A stretch of DNA of 5,263 bases from Candidatus Melainabacteria bacterium. Its GTDB lineage: Bacteria > Cyanobacteriota > Vampirovibrionia > Obscuribacterales > Obscuribacteraceae. The translations under genes and the position numbers were made by a program. Position 1 is the first letter of the stretch. Every line of letters begins with the position of its first letter. Positions 4,113 to 5,263 of the stretch are shown here, piece after piece. The notes beneath the pieces were generated by a model. The model ran no database searches, had not been told where the DNA came from, and was given only the letters and a program-made list of their open reading frames with translations. The stretch lies in NCBI GenBank assembly GCA_003175915.1, contig PSRH01000211.1:1-5263 (forward strand). Reading direction: 5' to 3'.

Positions 4113-5263
4113 ATGGTGAAACGTGATCGCTTTAAACGAGCCATAGTCACGGCACTCAGTCTTATCGTATCCATATGCACTGTTTCAATACCGGCCAAGG
4201 CCGAAGAAAGTAATCTAAAAGGAGTTCGCGGATCGTTTTTCGATTTCGTGGATGATCCTTGGAAACACGTTGGTCACGAAGAAGAATCCGCCCGATTTTA
4301 TCCGGACGGACTTCTGGTTTTGGATAACGGCATCATCAAAGCGTACGGTGCTTACGATGATATTGCTCCGAAATATCCCGGCTTAGCGATCACCAACGAA
4401 CCCGGTCGAATAATCGTTCCTGGTTTCGTAGATGGGCACATACACTTTCCTCAAACGCGCGTATTAGGCGCTTACGGATTGCAACTACTTCCCTGGTTGC
4501 AGGAGTGGATCTTTCCTGAGGAGATGAAGTACAAAGATGCTGAATACGCTCGCACGGGAATCAAGCACTTCTTCGATAATTTGTTGGCGTGCGGAACTAC
4601 AACCGTACAAGATTATGGAAGCTCGTACCGTTCAGCGATAGAAATCTACTTTGATGAAGCCAGCAAACGGAACATGCGCGTCATTACCGGTATATGCGGT
4701 CTCGATCGTAATGCCCCGACGGAGTACATGACTCCGCCGGAACAGTTCTATACCGATAGCAAAGCATTGATCGAAAAGTATCACCGCCATGGCAGAAACT
4801 TGTATGCGATCACTCCTCGATTCGCCTACGGCGCTTCTCCGGAGCTGTTGGCAAAATGCCAGAAGCTGCATGAGGAATTCCCGGATTGCTGGATCAACAC
4901 ACACGTATCTGAGAATCCAACAGAAACCTCCAATGCCGCTAAATTTCACAATTGCACCGACTACCTCGGTTGCTACGAGAAATACGGCTTGGTCGGACCG
5001 AAGTTCACCGCCGGCCACGGAGTCTGGTTGTCTGACGACGAAATGAGACGCCTGGCGAAAGCCGGTGCCTCAGTCGCCTTCTGCCCCAATTCGAACACGT
5101 TTTTGGGCAGCGGGTTGTTCAGACTCGGCAAAGCTACTGATCCAGATCGTCGCTGCCGTATGACGTTCGGTTCCGATATGGGTGGTGGCAACAGCTTCTC
5201 TATGATCAACGTTCTTGATCAGGCATACAAAGTCGGTATGTGCAATAACACCATGCTCGATGG
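4113..5263 (+). CDS. guaD: guanine deaminase with N-terminal signal peptide, C-terminus beyond window edge
   Basis: This amidohydrolase-superfamily enzyme hydrolyses guanine to xanthine and ammonia. 383 complete codons are visible; the family is usually about 430-460 residues. The zinc site and catalytic residues are all present: H109 and H111 (PGFVDGHIHFPQT), H264 (NTHVSEN, with E267), H302 (GHGVWLS) and D355 (FGSDMGGG). R236 (TPRFAYG) matches the arginine that holds guanine, and CPNSN (324-328) is also typical. From memory the corresponding human residues are numbered about 23-27 lower, so this protein carries an N-terminal extension. Residues 1-30 form a Sec signal peptide: MVKRDRFKRA basic region, a hydrophobic core at about 11-26, and an AKA cleavage site before E31. 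No twin-arginine motif is present. AAGGGGG (4097-4103) lies 9 nt before the ATG and supports this start. Guanine deaminases are normally cytosolic, so the export signal is the odd feature. Confidence 0.92.
   Translation, partial: MVKRDRFKRAIVTALSLIVSICTVSIPAKAEESNLKGVRGSFFDFVDDPWKHVGHEEESARFYPDGLLVLDNGIIKAYGAYDDIAPKYPGLAITNEPGRIIVPGFVDGHIHFPQTRVLGAYGLQLLPWLQEWIFPEEMKYKDAEYARTGIKHFFDNLLACGTTTVQDYGSSYRSAIEIYFDEASKRNMRVITGICGLDRNAPTEYMTPPEQFYTDSKALIEKYHRHGRNLYAITPRFAYGASPELLAKCQKLHEEFPDCWINTHVSENPTETSNAAKFHNCTDYLGCYEKYGLVGPKFTAGHGVWLSDDEMRRLAKAGASVAFCPNSNTFLGSGLFRLGKATDPDRRCRMTFGSDMGGGNSFSMINVLDQAYKVGMCNNTMLD

Noticed and set aside
4632..5018. 128-codon minus-strand ORF within guaD
   Set aside because: It is antisense to the conserved part of guanine deaminase, including the metal-binding motifs, and has no independent support.

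Overview
The window is from a bacterium with respiratory nitrogen-oxide chemistry, a Sec export system and lipoprotein processing, so probably a diderm. By eye its base composition is close to balanced. One gene has no visible Shine-Dalgarno (SD) sequence, while others have good ones. No marker gene fixes the lineage, and I do not assign one. No rRNA, tRNA, CRISPR array, transposase or phage gene is visible.

Layout: (1) 1-1787, minus strand, is the N-terminal three quarters of a single-subunit, quinol-dependent nitric oxide reductase (qNOR), cut by the left edge. (2) 1788-2066 is an intergenic gap. It holds a perfect 11-bp inverted repeat and copy A of a roughly 150-bp repeat. (3) 2067-2624, minus, encodes a small secreted lipoprotein of unknown function. 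(4) 2625-2823 is a gap holding most of copy B of the repeat. (5) 2824-3294, minus, encodes an unrecognised 156-residue soluble protein whose last 17 codons and stop lie inside copy B. (6) 3295-3482 is a divergent intergenic region. (7) 3483-3749, plus, encodes an 88-residue single-span membrane protein. (8) 3750-4112 is a structured leader region: a terminator-like hairpin, an 11-nt perfect SD sequence, a 10-codon ORF folded into a strong hairpin, and possibly a 24-codon ORF. (9) 4113-5263, plus, encodes a guanine deaminase with an N-terminal signal peptide, cut by the right edge.

The genes do not form an obvious pathway. The three minus-strand genes are separated by roughly 200-280 bp gaps, so they are probably separate transcripts. 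The qNOR points to nitric oxide respiration or detoxification. The guanine deaminase converts guanine to xanthine and ammonia, and its signal peptide suggests it works outside the cytoplasm, perhaps in nucleobase scavenging.

The most unusual element is the duplicated repeat around the lipoprotein gene. In one copy it supplies the C-terminal codons, stop codon and 3' flank of a real gene. In the other it carries a matching 17-codon remnant directly behind an unrelated gene. The repeat has internal inverted arms, and its stop-codon/3'-flank part is better conserved than its coding part. It could be a mobile or structured 3'-end module, or the scar of a deleted paralogue.
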